This document shows, piece after piece, positions 5,794 through 7,367 of a stretch of DNA of 7,367 nucleotides (positions are counted from its first letter, which is position 1; each line of letters starts with the position of its first letter). Made by a program: the position numbers and the translations under genes. This DNA comes from an uncultured Gammaproteobacteria bacterium (GTDB lineage: Bacteria; Pseudomonadota; Gammaproteobacteria; Pseudomonadales; Pseudohongiellaceae). The stretch covers positions 1 through 7,367 of the forward strand of contig CAISYX010000279.1 of the NCBI GenBank assembly GCA_903889815.1. The letters are read 5' to 3'. Below the pieces are notes generated by a model. It was given only the letters and a program-made list of their open reading frames with translations, did not search any database and had not been told where the DNA came from.

Positions 5794-6873
5794 ATGTACT
5801 ACGCGAAGATCACCGGCTGGGGAAAATGCCTGCCCCCGGCAGTGCTCAGCAATGCCGATCTGTCGACGTTCATGGATACCTCCGACGAGTGGATCACCTC
5901 ACGCACGGGCATCCGTGAACGCCGCATCTGCCACTGCAACTTCTCTGACATGGCAATCGTGGCTGCACGGCGCGCTCTGGCAGCAGCCAACGTGGCACCC
6001 GAGGAACTGGATTTGATCCTGCTGGGCAGCCTCACCATGGACTCGCTCTGCCCAAACACGGCATCCCTCGTGCAGAACGCCATCGGGGCGCGCAATGCCG
6101 CGTCCATCGACATCAATTCAGCATGTACCGGGTTTCTTTACGGGCTGCACATCGGAACGAATCTCATCAAGACGGGAGCACATCGAAAGGTGCTGGTTAT
6201 TGGCGGAGAATTCATAAGCCACTATATGAACTGGGCGCGCCGGGATGTGGCTGTGCTTTTTGGCGATGCCTGCGGCGCAGTAGTTCTGGAAGCCAGCACT
6301 GAGCGCACGGGGCTGCTGGCCGCCCGCATCGGATGCGACATGGACACCTCCTCCGCTATTCAGATCACCAATTTCGGCAGTGCTTACAGTCGACTTTCCG
6401 ACGACTTTCTCTACCTTGGCTGGAACTTCGAGGGACAGGAAGTCTTCAAGCGTGCCATCAAGGGCATGGCGTTCGCCTGCGAGGATGTGCTCATGCAGAC
6501 GGGTTTGCGGATGGACGACATTCATATCATGGTGCCGCATCAGGCCAATCGACGCATTCTGGATGCTCTGGCCAAGCGTCTGGATATACCGGAAGAAAAG
6601 ATCATGGTGAATGTGCACAAGTACGGCAATACTTCGGCCGGCACCATCCCCGTTGCCCTGACCGAGGCACTGGAAGAAAACCGTATCAGGCCCGGCGATT
6701 ACGTGCTGATGGCCAGCTTCGGTGCCGGGCTGACATGGGGCGCTGGCCTGGTGCAATGGGGTGACCGCACAGTGGCGTTGCAGGTCAGCGATGCAGACCT
6801 GCCGCCCTGTCAGCAGAGCGCGCTGGAGATCCTTGCACCACACATTCAGCGCTACAAGGCTCATGCGCTATGA
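5794..6873 (+). CDS. Beta-ketoacyl-ACP synthase III (FabH-like) with C-terminal extension
   Basis: The 359-residue thiolase-fold enzyme belongs to the KAS III group, which condenses an acyl-CoA or related primer with malonyl-ACP. The triad is complete: Cys111 in SACTGF (109-114), His249 in VPHQAN (247-252) and Asn279 in GNTSAG (278-283). DTSDEWI and RTGIRERR (28-44) match FabH closely, including the Trp33 and Arg37 equivalents of E. coli Trp32 and Arg36, which contact CoA. The E. coli Phe87 position is Cys86 here, which could open the primer pocket. FabH usually ends near the LV(R/Q)W/F strand; here 37 more residues follow (323-359). Start 5794 has GAGGT 6 bases upstream (5783-5787); an in-frame ATG at 5737 would add 19 poor residues. 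No acpP, fabD, fabG or plsX gene is next to it, so it is probably an accessory KAS III rather than the housekeeping fabH. Confidence 0.88.
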   Translation: MYYAKITGWGKCLPPAVLSNADLSTFMDTSDEWITSRTGIRERRICHCNFSDMAIVAARRALAAANVAPEELDLILLGSLTMDSLCPNTASLVQNAIGARNAASIDINSACTGFLYGLHIGTNLIKTGAHRKVLVIGGEFISHYMNWARRDVAVLFGDACGAVVLEASTERTGLLAARIGCDMDTSSAIQITNFGSAYSRLSDDFLYLGWNFEGQEVFKRAIKGMAFACEDVLMQTGLRMDDIHIMVPHQANRRILDALAKRLDIPEEKIMVNVHKYGNTSAGTIPVALTEALEENRIRPGDYVLMASFGAGLTWGAGLVQWGDRTVALQVSDADLPPCQQSALEILAPHIQRYKAHAL

Positions 6874-6894
6874 GGATTCCTGCCCAAGTACGGA

Positions 6895-6922
6895 TTCGCA
6901 CGCGGATACAATCTGTTAAACT
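6895..6922 (+). promoter_or_regulatory. Promoter candidate for the cytochrome c gene
   Basis: TTCGCA (6895-6900, 4/6) is followed after 16 bases by TAAACT (6917-6922, 4/6), which carries an upstream TGT that fits an extended -10. Start would be near 6929, about 36 bases before the ATG. A second -10-like box, TACAAT (6907-6912), overlaps the region but has no good -35. Confidence 0.42.
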
Positions 6923-6964
6923 CGCTCACACGTAGACACACCGTCTATTATTCAAGGAGTCAGT

Positions 6965-7367
6965 ATGAACAAATTGCTTTATCCCGCCATCTTTCTGGCG
7001 TCCGGCATCATCGTTACCGCAATCGCAAGCTCCAGTCTTGAAATTCGCGATCGTCCCGATACGAATCTCTGCATTGGAGAGTGCTACCAGGACTACCTGG
7101 CCAGCAATGGCACGATCGTAGAACAGGCCCGCGCGCAAGCAGAAGCTGCGGCGGCAATGAATCCGGTAGAACTGGGTAAAGCAGCCTATGCAGCTTGCCA
7201 GTCCTGCCACGGCACTGCGGGTGAAGGTGGCGTCGGCCCACAATTGGCGGGACGCGATGTGGCATTTGTCACTACAGCACTGACCGCATACAAGAACCGC
7301 GAGACACGCGGCGAACAGAGCGCGTTGATGTGGGGCGTCGCAACACCGCTGGCTGACAGCGACATCA
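6965..7367 (+). CDS. Exported class I c-type cytochrome, 3' end outside window
   Basis: The first 134 residues are visible. Residues 4-22 are hydrophobic and form a signal peptide, perhaps cut after AIA (21/22), or an uncleaved membrane anchor, so the heme domain lies on the periplasmic side. The heme-binding motif is CQSCH (78-82), followed by GTAGEGGVGPQLAG, a typical loop of small class I cytochromes. Met122 in SALMWG is the likely sixth ligand, and the ensuing PLADSDI resembles the start of the final helix that normally reads like DIxxLAAYI. Between signal and heme domain is an Ala/Glu/Gln-rich helix (52-64) and an extra cysteine pair, C36 and C40, not spaced for heme attachment. AAGGAG (6954-6959) sits 5 bases before the ATG. 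The protein probably passes electrons to an oxidase or reductase. It may have a second heme domain beyond the edge, which cannot be seen. Confidence 0.88.
   Translation, partial: MNKLLYPAIFLASGIIVTAIASSSLEIRDRPDTNLCIGECYQDYLASNGTIVEQARAQAEAAAAMNPVELGKAAYAACQSCHGTAGEGGVGPQLAGRDVAFVTTALTAYKNRETRGEQSALMWGVATPLADSDI

Noticed and set aside
6118..6864. A 248-codon open frame antisense to the KAS III gene
   Set aside because: It mirrors a well-supported conserved gene, shows no recognisable domain, and long antisense frames are common in GC-rich coding DNA.

Overview
The window reads as chromosomal DNA of an aerobic gammaproteobacterium. The evidence is the order mfd, csiV, then a convergent methylthioinosine phosphorylase, which is how these genes sit in Pseudomonas-type genomes (from memory of that locus). 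A Tat-exported PhoD phosphatase and a c-type cytochrome fit a free-living, probably aquatic, respiring cell. The exact genus cannot be read from the sequence. I see no tRNA, rRNA, CRISPR array, insertion sequence or prophage gene.

Layout. 1-546 is the end of mfd (transcription-repair coupling factor), entering from the left edge. 625-1581 is csiV, an exported peptidoglycan-associated protein. It runs tail to tail into a phosphorylase gene on the minus strand (1563-2303), and the two overlap by 19 bases. Divergent from the phosphorylase is an unusual short gene (2362-2850): it starts as a MinD/ParA ATPase but after about 70 codons turns into an unrelated helical, charged tail. A strong ribosome-binding site lies inside it, in front of an in-frame ATG. 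A 213-base gap with a good promoter candidate follows, then an FkbM-family methyltransferase (3064-3999). That gene ends one base from the stop of a minus-strand phoD (4001-5629). A 164-base divergent spacer separates phoD from a plus-strand ketoacyl-ACP synthase III homologue (5794-6873). A separately promoted class I cytochrome c begins at 6965 and is cut by the right edge.

The genes do not form one operon or pathway. Strand alternates repeatedly, each gene has its own ribosome-binding site, and several have their own promoter candidates. Functions are mixed: repair, envelope, purine and methionine salvage, methylation, phosphate acquisition, fatty-acid-type condensation, and electron transfer. 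The most unusual element is the truncated or hybrid ParA gene with its internal start. Second is the orphan KAS III, which has a small residue in place of the Phe that restricts the primer pocket in E. coli FabH and also carries a 37-residue C-terminal tail. I do not see convincing evidence of a complete new multi-gene system.
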